From assembly GCA_001874255.1 (NCBI GenBank), contig MPDC01000015.1, forward strand, positions 1 to 64,000: a stretch of 64,000 nucleotides of DNA. The letters are read 5' to 3'. Under the pieces are notes generated by a model, which saw only the letters and a program-made list of their open reading frames with translations, made no database searches and was not told the DNA's origin. The DNA is from Alphaproteobacteria bacterium MedPE-SWcel. Its GTDB lineage: Bacteria; Pseudomonadota; Alphaproteobacteria; Rhodobacterales; Rhodobacteraceae. A program made the position numbers and the translations under genes. Positions 45,613 through 54,435 of this stretch are shown here, one piece after another. The first letter of the stretch is position 1. Every line of letters begins with the position of its first letter.

Positions 45613-46392
45613 TCAGCGGCCTTCGAAATCGGGCTTTCTTTTTTCCATGAAGGCCGTGACACCTTCCATGAAGTCGCGGCTGCGGCCCAGTTCTCCCTGC
45701 AAATGCGCCTCCAGTGACAGCTGCTCGGGCAGGCTGTTGGTGGTCGATTGCCGCAACGCCTGCTTGATCGCTCCGAAGGCTTTGGACGGGCCGGAGGCCA
45801 GATAGCGTGCACGCGCCTTCCAATGGGAGTCGAAGTCGTCATCGGCGACGCATTCCCAGATCATCCCCCAGTCGCTGGCCTGCCGGGCGGTGATCTTGTC
45901 GGCAAACAACGCAGCCCCCATCGCCTTGGCCAATCCCATCTGGCGCGGCAGGAACCAGGTCCCCCCGGCATCCGGCATCAACCCGATTCGCGCAAAGGCC
46001 TGCAGGAAATAGGCGCTTTCGGTCGCGATCACCACATCCGCCGCCAGCGCCAGATTGGCCCCTGCCCCGGCTGCCGGACCGTTGATGGCGGAAATTGTCG
46101 GCACCGGACATTCAAAGATTGCCTCCAGCATCGGCGTGTATTCATCCCGCAGGGTGCGCTCCAGATCGATCTGGTTCCCCCCGGATGAGGCGTCCTTCAG
46201 ATCCTGACCGGTGCAAAACGCATTGCCTGCTCCGGTCAGAACCACGGCGCGGGCGTCCTGGGCGGCCGCCTTCATGGCATGGGTGATTTCCGCCCGCATC
46301 TGGCTCGTCAGCGCATTCATGCTCTGCGGGCGGTTCAAGGTGACGGTCGCAAGCCCGTTGTCGAGCGAATACTGAATGTCGCTATAGTCCAT
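45613..46392 (-). CDS. Enoyl-CoA hydratase/isomerase family protein
   Basis: A 259-residue crotonase-fold protein. The CoA/oxyanion segments are visible: LTGAGNAFCTGQDLKDA and AINGPAAGAGANLALAADVVIA, followed by FARIGLMPDAGGTWFLPR. The GxGG-like and acidic positions resemble PaaG-type isomerases/hydratases of phenylacetate or fatty acid breakdown, but the substrate is not certain since no other paa gene is nearby. The ATG at 46392 is used. Confidence 0.85.
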   Translation of the reverse strand: MDYSDIQYSLDNGLATVTLNRPQSMNALTSQMRAEITHAMKAAAQDARAVVLTGAGNAFCTGQDLKDASSGGNQIDLERTLRDEYTPMLEAIFECPVPTISAINGPAAGAGANLALAADVVIATESAYFLQAFARIGLMPDAGGTWFLPRQMGLAKAMGAALFADKITARQASDWGMIWECVADDDFDSHWKARARYLASGPSKAFGAIKQALRQSTTNSLPEQLSLEAHLQGELGRSRDFMEGVTAFMEKRKPDFEGR

Positions 46393-46463
46393 GCGTAAAA
46401 TATCCCTGTTGCGGTATGCGCATGTTGACCTAAGCATCCGGGCCCGAAAAGACAAACGCCGCG

Positions 46464-46991
46464 TCAGGATATGTTCGGCGGTTCCGGCAATTTTCTCCGG
46501 TCTGCCAGCGCCGACAGCAATGCCGCGCCCTGCGGATCGATCGGGGTTTCCACACGGGCATAGTTTGACCCATCGGAGCGCCGGGTCAGCAGCTTCATCT
46601 CGACGAGGCTGCGCCGGATTTGTGCGGCGTCGCGAAAGACGGTCTGCTCGTCGATGATTGCACTGATTTCGCGCTCGCCCCAGATCTGGCGGGCCGGCAG
46701 CCGGGCCCAGATCACCCAGAGACAGAGCTCGCGCACGCCGCGTTTCACAGGCCAGCTCTGCCAGCGGCCGCCGTCGTCGAAATACCGTAGCGCCCGCGCG
46801 ATCCGCTTGTGGTCAATATCCGGCGCCGGTGGATTTTGCCGACGCAGGTGTTGAAAATTGCGAAAGCCTGCGGCGCGCGCCACCAGGTTCAGCATCTCGA
46901 CATGGCCAGGCGCCTCGGGAATGCTGTTGCGTAGCTGTTTGGTGAAGTCCGACACATCCGGAATGGTCAGACGGATCACATCCTTGGACAT
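46464..46991 (-). CDS. DUF2087 domain-containing protein
   Basis: A 175-residue cytoplasmic protein. The N-terminal part (MLNLVARAAGFRNFQHLRRQ) looks like a short DNA- or protein-binding helical region; the C-terminal part carries a DUF2087-like domain with RALRYFDDGGRWQSWPVKRG, WGEREISAIIDEQTVFRDAAQIRR and LVEMKLLTRRSDGSNY, a winged-helix-like pattern suggesting a transcription factor. The start at 46991 has GGAGG 5 bases upstream; an adjacent ATG at 46994 is too close to it. Confidence 0.8.
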   Translation of the reverse strand: MSKDVIRLTIPDVSDFTKQLRNSIPEAPGHVEMLNLVARAAGFRNFQHLRRQNPPAPDIDHKRIARALRYFDDGGRWQSWPVKRGVRELCLWVIWARLPARQIWGEREISAIIDEQTVFRDAAQIRRSLVEMKLLTRRSDGSNYARVETPIDPQGAALLSALADRRKLPEPPNIS

Positions 46992-47174
46992 CATGTCCTC
47001 CGTATCTGCAGGATGCCTGACATGACCGAGGCCATGTGGATGTCCGCCCTTGTCCAGAGGCACCCCGAAAAGGAGACCAATGACGTCAGTAGAAAAGCAG
47101 GTTTAGCGCGTGGCGGAGCCTTGGTGAACTGCGGACCGAGGCCGATGTAGCAATTTTTGCGCCCCTGCGCAATC

Positions 47175-47642
47175 TCAGTCCTTGAGGATCTCTTGCAACC
47201 GGGCCTCTTCGGTGGCGCTGAGGCCCTCGCCCGCGCGGGTCCTGTCCGGCTCTGATCGTTTTCTCAGATAGGCAAAGGCCAGTAGCAGCGCGACCAGCAG
47301 CATCAGCGGACCCGAGGCCCAGAGCAGCCAGTTGGCGCCCTGTGTGGTGGGCTTCAGCAGGACGAATTCACCATAACGATCCACGATGAAATCGATGGCC
47401 TCGCGGTCGCTATCCCCCGCCACCAGCCGTTCGCGCACCAAAAGCCGCAGGTCCCGCGCCAGATCGGCATTGGATTCATCGATGCTTTCGTTGCGACAGA
47501 CAAGGCAGCGCAGATCCTTGGACAGTTCGCGGGCCCGTGTCTCAAGCGCCGGGTCGGCGAGGACCTCATCCGGCTGCACCGCCCGCACCGGCGAGCTCAA
47601 CAGCAGACAGAGCACCAAACTGGCGGACAACAGGCGCATCAT
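47175..47642 (-). CDS. ccmH: Cytochrome c maturation protein CcmH
   Basis: A 155-residue protein with an N-terminal signal peptide, the redox motif RCLVCRNESIDES (Cys-x-x-Cys that handles apocytochrome thiols) and a C-terminal membrane helix (LLWASGPLMLLVALLLAFAYL). It works with CcmF in heme ligation in the periplasm. Its start overlaps the ccmF stop (ATGA). It is the short CcmH/CycL form, with no CcmI tetratricopeptide extension. Confidence 0.95.
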   Translation of the reverse strand: MMRLLSASLVLCLLLSSPVRAVQPDEVLADPALETRARELSKDLRCLVCRNESIDESNADLARDLRLLVRERLVAGDSDREAIDFIVDRYGEFVLLKPTTQGANWLLWASGPLMLLVALLLAFAYLRKRSEPDRTRAGEGLSATEEARLQEILKD

Positions 47643-49618
47643 TCTGCGGGCACTCCCTGAGGGCGGGCTTTTCTGGCTCCGGCCGCGACCCGGAACCGGC
47701 GATCCGACAGGCTGAGCCCGCCGCCAAGCGCCATCATGAGGCAGCCGCCCCAGATCCAGTTCGCAAAGGGTTTGAGATAGGTCCGGATGGTGAACCCACC
47801 GCCCTCCTGCGCGTCACCGATCACCACATAGAGGTCCCGGGTGAAGCGAAAATCGATCGCGGCCTCGGTGGTGGGCATCTGGGCCACCGGGTAGACGCGC
47901 TTTTCCGGCCGCAGGGTCGCAACAAACTGCCCGTTGCGGGTCACCTCCACCACGCCCATGGTGGTAAAGTAGTTTGGCCCGCGCCCGTCCTCGACACCGG
48001 TGAGCACCAATTGGTAGGCTCCGACCTCGAAGGAGACGTCGATCTCGGCGACGCGAATGTCTTCCTGCTGCCAGGCCGTCAGCCCGGCAATCGCAAACAG
48101 GGTGACGCCAAAACCGGCATGGGCCACCGCCTTGCCCCAATCAGCGCGCGGCAGCCGCAACAGGCGGGCCAATCGCCCGAACGGCCGACCAGACCGCCGC
48201 CCGACCCGCGTCCAAAGATCCGTTGCGGCGCCCGATACGATCCAGGCGCCGAGCAACACTCCGATCGGACCCAGCAGGCTGTGATCGCCCTGCATGGCCC
48301 AGGCCAGTCCCGCCAGGGCAAGCGCCAGCCCCGCCGCATAGCGCAGCGACCACAGGGTCCGGCCGAGCTTTGCGCGCTTCCACGGCAGCAAGGCGCCCAC
48401 CGGCATCAGCACGCCGAGGGCGACAGCGAAGGGGGGAAAGGCCGCGTTGAAAAACGGCGCCCCCACCGAGAGTTTCCGGTCAAAGGCCATCTCGGCCACA
48501 ACCGGCCAGAGCGTGCCGACAAAGACCACAAAGCAGCTCACCGCCAGAAGGAGGTTATTGGCCACCAAACCGGATTCCCGGCTGACCATGGAAAACACGC
48601 CCTTGGCCTCAAGCGCCTGCGCGCGCAGGGCAAAGAGCATCAGGGCGCCGCCGGTGAACACCGCCAGGATCATCAGGATCACCACGCCGCGTTCGGGATC
48701 GTTGGCAAAGGCATGCACCGACGTCAGCAGGCCCGATCGCACGATGAAGGTGCCGATCAACGAGAACCCGAACGCCAGGATCGCCAGCAGGATCGTCCAG
48801 CTTTTGAGGCTTTCGCGTTTTTCGACCACAATGGCGGAATGCAGCAGGGCCGCCGACAGCAGCCACGGCATGAAAGAGGCGTTCTCAACCGGGTCCCAGA
48901 ACCAGAACCCGCCCCAGCCCAATTCGTAATAGGCCCACCATGACCCCAGCGCGATCCCGATGGTCAGAAAGATCCAGGCCGCCAGCGTCCACGGCCGCAC
49001 CCATCGCCCCCAGGCCGCATCGACACGGCCCTCGATCAGGGCGGCCACGGCAAAGGAAAACGCCATGCTCAGGCCAACATAGCCGAGATAGAGAAACGGC
49101 GGATGAAACGCGAGACCCGGATCCTGCAGCAAAGGGTTCAGATCCTGCCCGTCAAACGGAGGGTTCACCAGCCGCAGAAACGGGTTCGAGGTAAACAGGA
49201 TGAAGGCGAAAAACGCCACTCCGATTGCCGCCTGCACCGCCAGAACCCGCGCCTTCAACGTCGGTGGCAGCCCATCGCCAAAGACCGAAGCCGCAGCCCC
49301 GAAGAGGCTGACAATCAGCACCCACAGCAGCATGGAGCCCTCGTGGTTTCCCCATGTGCCGGAAATCTTGTAGAGCATCGGTTTGGCGGAATGGCTGTTC
49401 AATGTCACCAGTTTGAGCGAGAAATCCGAGGTCACAAAGGCCCACATCAGAGCGCCAAAGGCAAAGGCCGTGAACAGGAATTGCGCCTGCGCGGCCGGCT
49501 CCGCGATGGCCATCCAGCCGGGCCAACGCTTGTGGGCCCCGATCAGGGGGATAACCACCTGTATGATGGCGATCATGAAGGCTAGGATGAGGGCGAAGTG
49601 ACCGAGCTCTGTAATCAT
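47639..49618 (-). CDS. ccmF: Heme lyase CcmF
   Basis: A 659-residue polytopic membrane protein, the core of the cytochrome c heme lyase. The tryptophan-rich heme-handling motif GWGGFWFWDPVENASFMPWL is present, with the flanking conserved His residues (LAFHPPFLYLGY, GNHEGSMLLW) and about 15 membrane segments. It is coupled to ccmH. The ccmE gene lies upstream but is separated from it by the endolysin/holin pair. The start ATG at 49618 is preceded by AAGAAG. Confidence 0.96.
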   Translation of the reverse strand: MITELGHFALILAFMIAIIQVVIPLIGAHKRWPGWMAIAEPAAQAQFLFTAFAFGALMWAFVTSDFSLKLVTLNSHSAKPMLYKISGTWGNHEGSMLLWVLIVSLFGAAASVFGDGLPPTLKARVLAVQAAIGVAFFAFILFTSNPFLRLVNPPFDGQDLNPLLQDPGLAFHPPFLYLGYVGLSMAFSFAVAALIEGRVDAAWGRWVRPWTLAAWIFLTIGIALGSWWAYYELGWGGFWFWDPVENASFMPWLLSAALLHSAIVVEKRESLKSWTILLAILAFGFSLIGTFIVRSGLLTSVHAFANDPERGVVILMILAVFTGGALMLFALRAQALEAKGVFSMVSRESGLVANNLLLAVSCFVVFVGTLWPVVAEMAFDRKLSVGAPFFNAAFPPFAVALGVLMPVGALLPWKRAKLGRTLWSLRYAAGLALALAGLAWAMQGDHSLLGPIGVLLGAWIVSGAATDLWTRVGRRSGRPFGRLARLLRLPRADWGKAVAHAGFGVTLFAIAGLTAWQQEDIRVAEIDVSFEVGAYQLVLTGVEDGRGPNYFTTMGVVEVTRNGQFVATLRPEKRVYPVAQMPTTEAAIDFRFTRDLYVVIGDAQEGGGFTIRTYLKPFANWIWGGCLMMALGGGLSLSDRRFRVAAGARKARPQGVPAE

Positions 49619-49697
49619 GCTTCTTTCTATATCGTCCTGCACCCTCACCGCCAATCACAAACGACTGCGCCGCTCGGTCGCAGCCCCTTTGCAGAGG

Positions 49698-50270
49698 TCA
49701 GGCCCCGGAACTGCGCCGCCATTCGGCCAGCGCGGGGTTGTCCGATCCCGCCCCTGACGCCTCATCCGGCGCCTCATCCGACGCATCGGTGGGGGCCTGT
49801 GTCGCCGTATTCAGGCGCTCGATGGAGCTGACCACCTGCGGCACTCGGGACAGGCTGCGCGCGATCCCTTCCTGAAACGCCTGCGTCTTGGCCTGGCTGC
49901 GGGCGCCGAAATAGAACGAGACCACGATGCCCAACAGCCACCACAGCGGCTCTGGCACCAGCGCGATGCCCTGCATGCGGGCCGCGAACCACAGCGGATC
50001 AAACATCGCCGACACCATCAGCCCGAGCGTGCCCAAGGCAAGCATCGGACGTGGCAGCCGGTTCACCCCGTCCATGAACCTGTCGAAACCGCCCTTCTCA
50101 GCGTTCGCGAATTCCGCCGCGAACTGCGCCAAGGCCGCGCCCTGCAGGTCATGCGCCCGTACCGCCGATTTCTCGGCATTTTCGCGAAACACCTCGACCG
50201 TGTCGCGAACCACATTCTGCTGATTGGTGAACAGCATGCTCCAAAATCCTGAAAATAGGCCCATTTTCAT
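49698..50270 (-). CDS. Holin-family protein (gene transfer agent release type)
   Basis: A 190-residue protein with two clear hydrophobic segments (PMLALGTLGLMVSAMFDPLWF near residue 75-95 and LWWLLGIVVSFYFGARSQ near 105-125), an amphipathic N-terminal half and a charged disordered tail (APTDASDEAPDEASG). It is translationally coupled (ATGA) to an endolysin gene, and its layout matches the 3TM holin family. In Rhodobacter capsulatus an equivalent endolysin-holin pair encoded away from the main GTA cluster releases GTA particles by lysis. It would form inner-membrane lesions for the endolysin. GTA use here is inferred from family and arrangement. Confidence 0.75.
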   Translation of the reverse strand: MKMGLFSGFWSMLFTNQQNVVRDTVEVFRENAEKSAVRAHDLQGAALAQFAAEFANAEKGGFDRFMDGVNRLPRPMLALGTLGLMVSAMFDPLWFAARMQGIALVPEPLWWLLGIVVSFYFGARSQAKTQAFQEGIARSLSRVPQVVSSIERLNTATQAPTDASDEAPDEASGAGSDNPALAEWRRSSGA

Positions 50271-50875
50271 CCCCACCCTGCGGTGCGAGCGGCAAATTCA
50301 GCGGCGCTCATCTGGTATCGGGGGGAGATGAACGTCTCGGCGCGCCGGATCCAGCCGCCTTTCTCACCCCGGCGCGTACGGGCATATTTGCGGCTACGCG
50401 GGCGCCTGTCCGCAAGGTCGAAATAATACTCCCGCCGGGCGATCCCGTAGGCATCCACCAGGGCCGCGATATTGATCGCCGCCGCCGCCGCAGTCGCCTT
50501 GGCCGTCTGCGGCCCGAGGGTCCCGTCCACTGCGATGTCGAAATCCATCCGCACCAGCAGCCGCTGCAACAGCCGCACCGCATTGGCGCCTGCGTTGACA
50601 TACATGTCAAAGACGCTCGGCTGCAGGGGCTCGGGCAGCAGATGCAGCCGAGGGCGATGAAAATATTCCTTGAGAAAGATCTCGACGGCCTGATCCCGGT
50701 CCAGGGCCTGCACATCCCGCGCCGTCACAACCCCGTCACCCGTCAGATCGAGGCCGAGGTGGCGCATGGTTCCAATGGTCACGCCGTGATTTGTCGCGCC
50801 ACCGGGATCGTCGGGATCGTTCACATAGCCGCCTTCGCGGGCGACAATTTCATTGGCAATTCGGGATACATCCAT
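50267..50875 (-). CDS. Endolysin, glycoside hydrolase family 108 (GTA release type)
   Basis: A 202-residue peptidoglycan hydrolase (N-acetylmuramidase) of the GH108 family. The catalytic Glu is in VAREGGYVNDPDDPGG, followed by TNHGVTIG and FLKEYFHRPRL. The C-terminal part is a peptidoglycan-binding PG_3-like domain (VDGTLGPQTAKATAAA, then a basic RRPRSRKYARTRRGEKGGWIRR stretch). No signal peptide is seen, so export needs the holin encoded next. GGAGG 7 bases before the ATG gives a strong ribosome binding site. It lies between ccmE and ccmF. Confidence 0.88.
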   Translation of the reverse strand: MDVSRIANEIVAREGGYVNDPDDPGGATNHGVTIGTMRHLGLDLTGDGVVTARDVQALDRDQAVEIFLKEYFHRPRLHLLPEPLQPSVFDMYVNAGANAVRLLQRLLVRMDFDIAVDGTLGPQTAKATAAAAAINIAALVDAYGIARREYYFDLADRRPRSRKYARTRRGEKGGWIRRAETFISPRYQMSAAEFAARTAGWG

Positions 50876-51007
50876 GCTGTGTCCTCCACCTGGATTCGCA
50901 GGCAGAGACTAGCAACGGGAGTTTGAAAACCGGTGCCGACAGCGTACGCTCCGTCAGCAACAAGGGCAGCACCCCCGTCAGTTACAAGGTCCGCAAGAGG
51001 GGCCTGA

Positions 51008-51451
51008 TCAGTTGTCGCTTTCGCGAAACACACCCTGTTCCTTCAAGGCGTCCGTGACTTCCTTGGGCATGTAGCTCTCGTCATGTTTTGCCAGTATTTC
51101 AGAGGCTTCGAAGATGCCGTTGACGTAGCGCCCGGTCCCGATCATGCCCTGGTTTTCCTCAAACAGATCCGGCAAAACCCCTTTGAAACTGACCGGCACC
51201 GTGGCGCCGCCATCGGTCACGGAGAAGGTCACCACCTCGCCCTGCCCGCGTTTCAATGTACCCTCTTCGACCAGCCCGCCGATGCGGAACGTCTCGGAGG
51301 CGGGCGGCGGTGTCTCCATCACCTGCGACGGCGAGCGAAAATAGTTGATCCCGTCGCGCATGGCATATCCAATCAGCGCCGTGGCACCGACAAGCGCCAC
51401 GGTGGCCAATGCGATGATCTGCATACGGCGCTGTTTCTTCAAGGATTTCAT
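51008..51451 (-). CDS. ccmE: Cytochrome c-type biogenesis heme chaperone CcmE
   Basis: A 147-residue membrane-anchored periplasmic heme chaperone (anchor IIALATVALVGATALIGYAM, residues ~12-31). The heme-binding His lies in KHDESYMPKEV and FRIGGLVEEGTLKRG is the conserved core start. It would accept heme from CcmC and pass it to CcmF. It is 17 bases downstream of argC on the same strand. The next gene is the endolysin instead of ccmF, which is unexpected. Confidence 0.94.
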   Translation of the reverse strand: MKSLKKQRRMQIIALATVALVGATALIGYAMRDGINYFRSPSQVMETPPPASETFRIGGLVEEGTLKRGQGEVVTFSVTDGGATVPVSFKGVLPDLFEENQGMIGTGRYVNGIFEASEILAKHDESYMPKEVTDALKEQGVFRESDN

Positions 51452-51467
51452 CGGCCCCTCCGGACTG

Positions 51468-52496
51468 TCACGGGAACAGGGGCGCCATCATCAGCCCCGC
51501 GGTCTCGTCCTCACCTAACATCAGATTGGCATTCTGCAAGGCCTGGCCGCTGCTTCCTTTTGTCAGGTTGTCGAGCGCCACGATCACGATGGCGCGACCT
51601 GCGATCCGGTCGGCGGTCACACCGATGTGCACAAAGTTCGACCCGCGCACGTGATGGGTGGATGGCGCCTCGCCAAGGGGCAGAAGCTCCACAAAGGGTT
51701 CATCCCGGTAGGCGTGCTCGAAGGTCCGGTAGATTTCCTCCGCATCGCCTTTGACATAGGTGGACGCGAGGATGCCACGGTTGACCGGCAGCAGATGCGG
51801 GGTGAATTGCACCCGGACGGGCCGCCCCGCAAGCAGGGAGAACTCCTGATCGAATTCGCCCAGATGCCGGTGCGTGCTGCCGATGGCATAGGCGTGGTAG
51901 CCCTCGGAAAGTTCGGCGTGCAGCAGGTTTTCCTTCAGTGCGCGCCCGGCGCCGGAGACCGCACATTTCATATCGAGGATGATGTCATCCAGATCGATCA
52001 CCCCGGCCGCGATCAAGGGCCGAAGCGCGAATTGCCCGGTCGCCGCATTGCAGCCGGTGCCCGCCACCAGACGCGCGGCGGTGATCTCGTCCCGGTAGAA
52101 TTCGGTCAGCCCGTAGACCGCCTCTGCCTGCTGTGCGAGGGCGGCATGGGGATTGCCGTACCATTTTTCGTATTCCGCCGGATCACGCAGCCGGAAATCG
52201 GCAGAGAGATCCACGATCTTCAGATCGCCAGGCAGGTTCGCGATCACCTCCTGGCTGGTCTTGTGGGGCAAGGCGCAGAAACACAGGTCGATCTGCGAGA
52301 AATCGATTTCGTCTATTTTACAGAGTGTTGGGAGCGAAAGGTGACGCAGGTGCGGGAATACATCCGCCATCCGCATCCCGGCTTTGCGGTCCGCGCCAAG
52401 GGCTGCGATGTCGATGTTGGGGTGCTGAGAGATCAGCCGGATCAGTTCGGCGCCAGTGTAGCCGGATGCGCCAAGAATTGCCACTTTATGGGCCAT
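51468..52496 (-). CDS. argC: N-acetyl-gamma-glutamyl-phosphate reductase
   Basis: A 342-residue NADP-dependent reductase of arginine biosynthesis. The Rossmann start is [17 protein letters not shown], the catalytic Cys is in [11 protein letters not shown], and the substrate region contains [14 protein letters not shown] and [15 protein letters not shown]. The ATG at 52496 has GAGGAC upstream. It is followed by ccmE after 16 bases. Confidence 0.95.
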   Translation of the reverse strand: MAHKVAILGASGYTGAELIRLISQHPNIDIAALGADRKAGMRMADVFPHLRHLSLPTLCKIDEIDFSQIDLCFCALPHKTSQEVIANLPGDLKIVDLSADFRLRDPAEYEKWYGNPHAALAQQAEAVYGLTEFYRDEITAARLVAGTGCNAATGQFALRPLIAAGVIDLDDIILDMKCAVSGAGRALKENLLHAELSEGYHAYAIGSTHRHLGEFDQEFSLLAGRPVRVQFTPHLLPVNRGILASTYVKGDAEEIYRTFEHAYRDEPFVELLPLGEAPSTHHVRGSNFVHIGVTADRIAGRAIVIVALDNLTKGSSGQALQNANLMLGEDETAGLMMAPLFP

Positions 52497-52581
52497 GTCA
52501 GGTCCTCGGAAGTTCACGTGTAGGAGGCGCCCGCGAGATGTCACGGGCAAAACGTAGGGGCGGGCCGCAGGTCAGGCACCC

Positions 52582-53391
52582 TCAGGCCGCGTCGAAAGAG
52601 ATTTCTCGTCGGAGGAACTGGGTCGCGCGGCTGCTGACGCGGGCGGGCGTACCGGTGGTGAAATAGCCGCCCTGCCCGGTGCCGAGCATCTGCGGATGGC
52701 GCCCGAGATAGTCCGCGAGGCTGTCCGCGACCAGCTGTCCCTGGCTGAAGACCTTGACCGCCGGGCCGAGTGCCGCCTGAAAGACCTCTTCCATCAACGG
52801 GTAGTGCGTGCAGCCCAGAATCGCTGCCTCGGGTTTTGGCATCTTGCGCAACAGGGCATCGACGTGGCTTTTGACCAGCGCTTCGGCAAGGATCATGTCG
52901 CCGTCTTCGATCGCATCCACCACACCGCCGCAGGCCTGCGCCTCCACATCGACGCCAATCGCGCGAAAGGCCAGCTCGCGCTGAAAGGCCCGGCTGGCGA
53001 CGGTGGCGGGCGTGGCAAAAAGCGCGACATGTTTGACGGCCACCTCGCGTGGCGGCGAATTGTCGCCCCACTGACGCTCGGTCAGCGCCTCGATCAAGGG
53101 GACAAACACGCCCAGCACCCGCTTGCCCGCCGGGACCCCGGCCTCCTGCATGCGCCGCAGCGCCGCTGCCGAGGCGGTATTGCAGGCGAGGATTACAAGA
53201 TCGCAGCCCCGATCCCACATATCATGCACGGCGGCGCTGGTCAGCTGATACACGTCCTCGGCGTCGCGCACGCCGTAAGGGGCATGGGCGTTATCGCCAA
53301 AATACAGGAACTCAACGTCCGGCAGCCGCTTTTGCGCGGCGTCCAGAACGGTCAGGCCGCCCAAGCCGGAATCGAAAATACCTACTGCCAT
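52582..53391 (-). CDS. murI: Glutamate racemase
   Basis: A 269-residue cofactor-independent racemase that provides D-glutamate for peptidoglycan. The two catalytic cysteines are in [13 protein letters not shown] and [13 protein letters not shown], and the N-terminus is [12 protein letters not shown]. The ATG at 53391 with AAGGC upstream is preferred over a TTG two codons earlier. It is followed by argC on the same strand after 85 bases. Confidence 0.95.
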   Translation of the reverse strand: MAVGIFDSGLGGLTVLDAAQKRLPDVEFLYFGDNAHAPYGVRDAEDVYQLTSAAVHDMWDRGCDLVILACNTASAAALRRMQEAGVPAGKRVLGVFVPLIEALTERQWGDNSPPREVAVKHVALFATPATVASRAFQRELAFRAIGVDVEAQACGGVVDAIEDGDMILAEALVKSHVDALLRKMPKPEAAILGCTHYPLMEEVFQAALGPAVKVFSQGQLVADSLADYLGRHPQMLGTGQGGYFTTGTPARVSSRATQFLRREISFDAA

Positions 53392-53418
53392 AGTCAACTG
53401 CCTTGCGGATGGGCCCCG

Positions 53419-54297
53419 TCAGGCCCGATGTTTTTCTTCGAACTCGAACCCATAGTCATAGGACTTGAGGGGTGTCGGAGACAGCTCATACGTGGCTTTT
53501 CGCAGAAAATCCATCATTGCTTTGGAATCCTTGGCAAGCGGGTCGAGAACCTCGCGTCCGATGGGGTCTCCGATGGCGACTTTGACCGGCGTGTCCACAC
53601 GTTTGCGGAATTCCTTGATCAACAGCCCCATCCGCAGCGTGCAGTGCAAATGCGAGGCAATCTGGAACAGCCGGGAGGTGTGGCCGTCAAAATAGAGCGG
53701 CACGACCACCGCATCGGACTTTGCCACCATCCGGGCGGTGAAGCCACGCCAGCCCGGATCCATCGGATGAGCAAAGGGTTTCGCCGCAGTGGACACGGTG
53801 CCGCCCGGAAAAATCCCGATGGCGCCGCCTTTGCCAAGGTACTCCAGCGCGTCCTTGCGGGTGTTCAGGTTGGTTTTCATCGCCTCTTTGTTTTGATCGA
53901 AAGAGATCGGCAGGATGACCTTGTTGAGATCTTCGGCCTTGCGAAACACCTGATGGGCGAGAATGCGGAAATCATCCCGCGTCCGCGACAGGATATGTCC
54001 CATCATCAGCCCGTCGAGGATTCCATAGGGATGGTTCGCGATCAGGATCACCGGCTTGTCACGCGGAATATTGTCAAGACTGCCGCTCGTCACATCCAGC
54101 GTCAGCCCGTAGCGCTCGACGATGACATCCCAGAAACTACGGCCGGACGCGACCTCGCTGTCATATCCTTTGGCGCGTTTGATCAGCCGCAGACGGCCGG
54201 TGGTATTTTCCATCAACCGGATCATGATCCGCCCCGGCCGGGTCTCGGCCGAGTGGGAATAGGAAATATCGCGAGCGATGTGGCGACGCTCAATCAT
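53419..54297 (-). CDS. Lysophospholipid acyltransferase family protein
   Basis: A 292-residue PlsC-type acyltransferase. The acceptor motif is ANHPYGILDGLMMG and the glycine/serine motif is IGIFPGGTVSTAAKPF, replacing the common FPEGTRS. The spacing in the first motif is His-x5-Asp rather than the classical His-x4-Asp, as in the NHPxGxxDG branch of the superfamily. It would acylate a lyso-lipid at the inner membrane; ornithine-lipid acyltransferase (OlsA-like) and other roles are possible. It lies 28 bases upstream of murI. The ATG at 54297 has GGAGAC upstream. Confidence 0.82.
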   Translation of the reverse strand: MIERRHIARDISYSHSAETRPGRIMIRLMENTTGRLRLIKRAKGYDSEVASGRSFWDVIVERYGLTLDVTSGSLDNIPRDKPVILIANHPYGILDGLMMGHILSRTRDDFRILAHQVFRKAEDLNKVILPISFDQNKEAMKTNLNTRKDALEYLGKGGAIGIFPGGTVSTAAKPFAHPMDPGWRGFTARMVAKSDAVVVPLYFDGHTSRLFQIASHLHCTLRMGLLIKEFRKRVDTPVKVAIGDPIGREVLDPLAKDSKAMMDFLRKATYELSPTPLKSYDYGFEFEEKHRA

Positions 54298-54435
54298 GTC
54301 AGGGAGTCTCCATAACGACGACAGATATCGCACCTGTGCGACAGATGCCCGCCCTCCTACGGCGGCGTGATCCCTTTGCCCAGCCTAGATACCATATTCG
54401 CGGCAGCAACAGAAGCGACAGTGGCCGCCCCGCCA

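Noticed and set aside
47537-48943. 468-codon plus-strand frame opposite ccmH/ccmF
   Set aside because: Shadow of ccmF; Arg/Gln/Pro-rich composition typical of antisense reading in GC-rich DNA.
52696-54315. 539-codon plus-strand frame opposite murI and the acyltransferase
   Set aside because: Both minus-strand genes have complete catalytic motifs; the plus frame has none.
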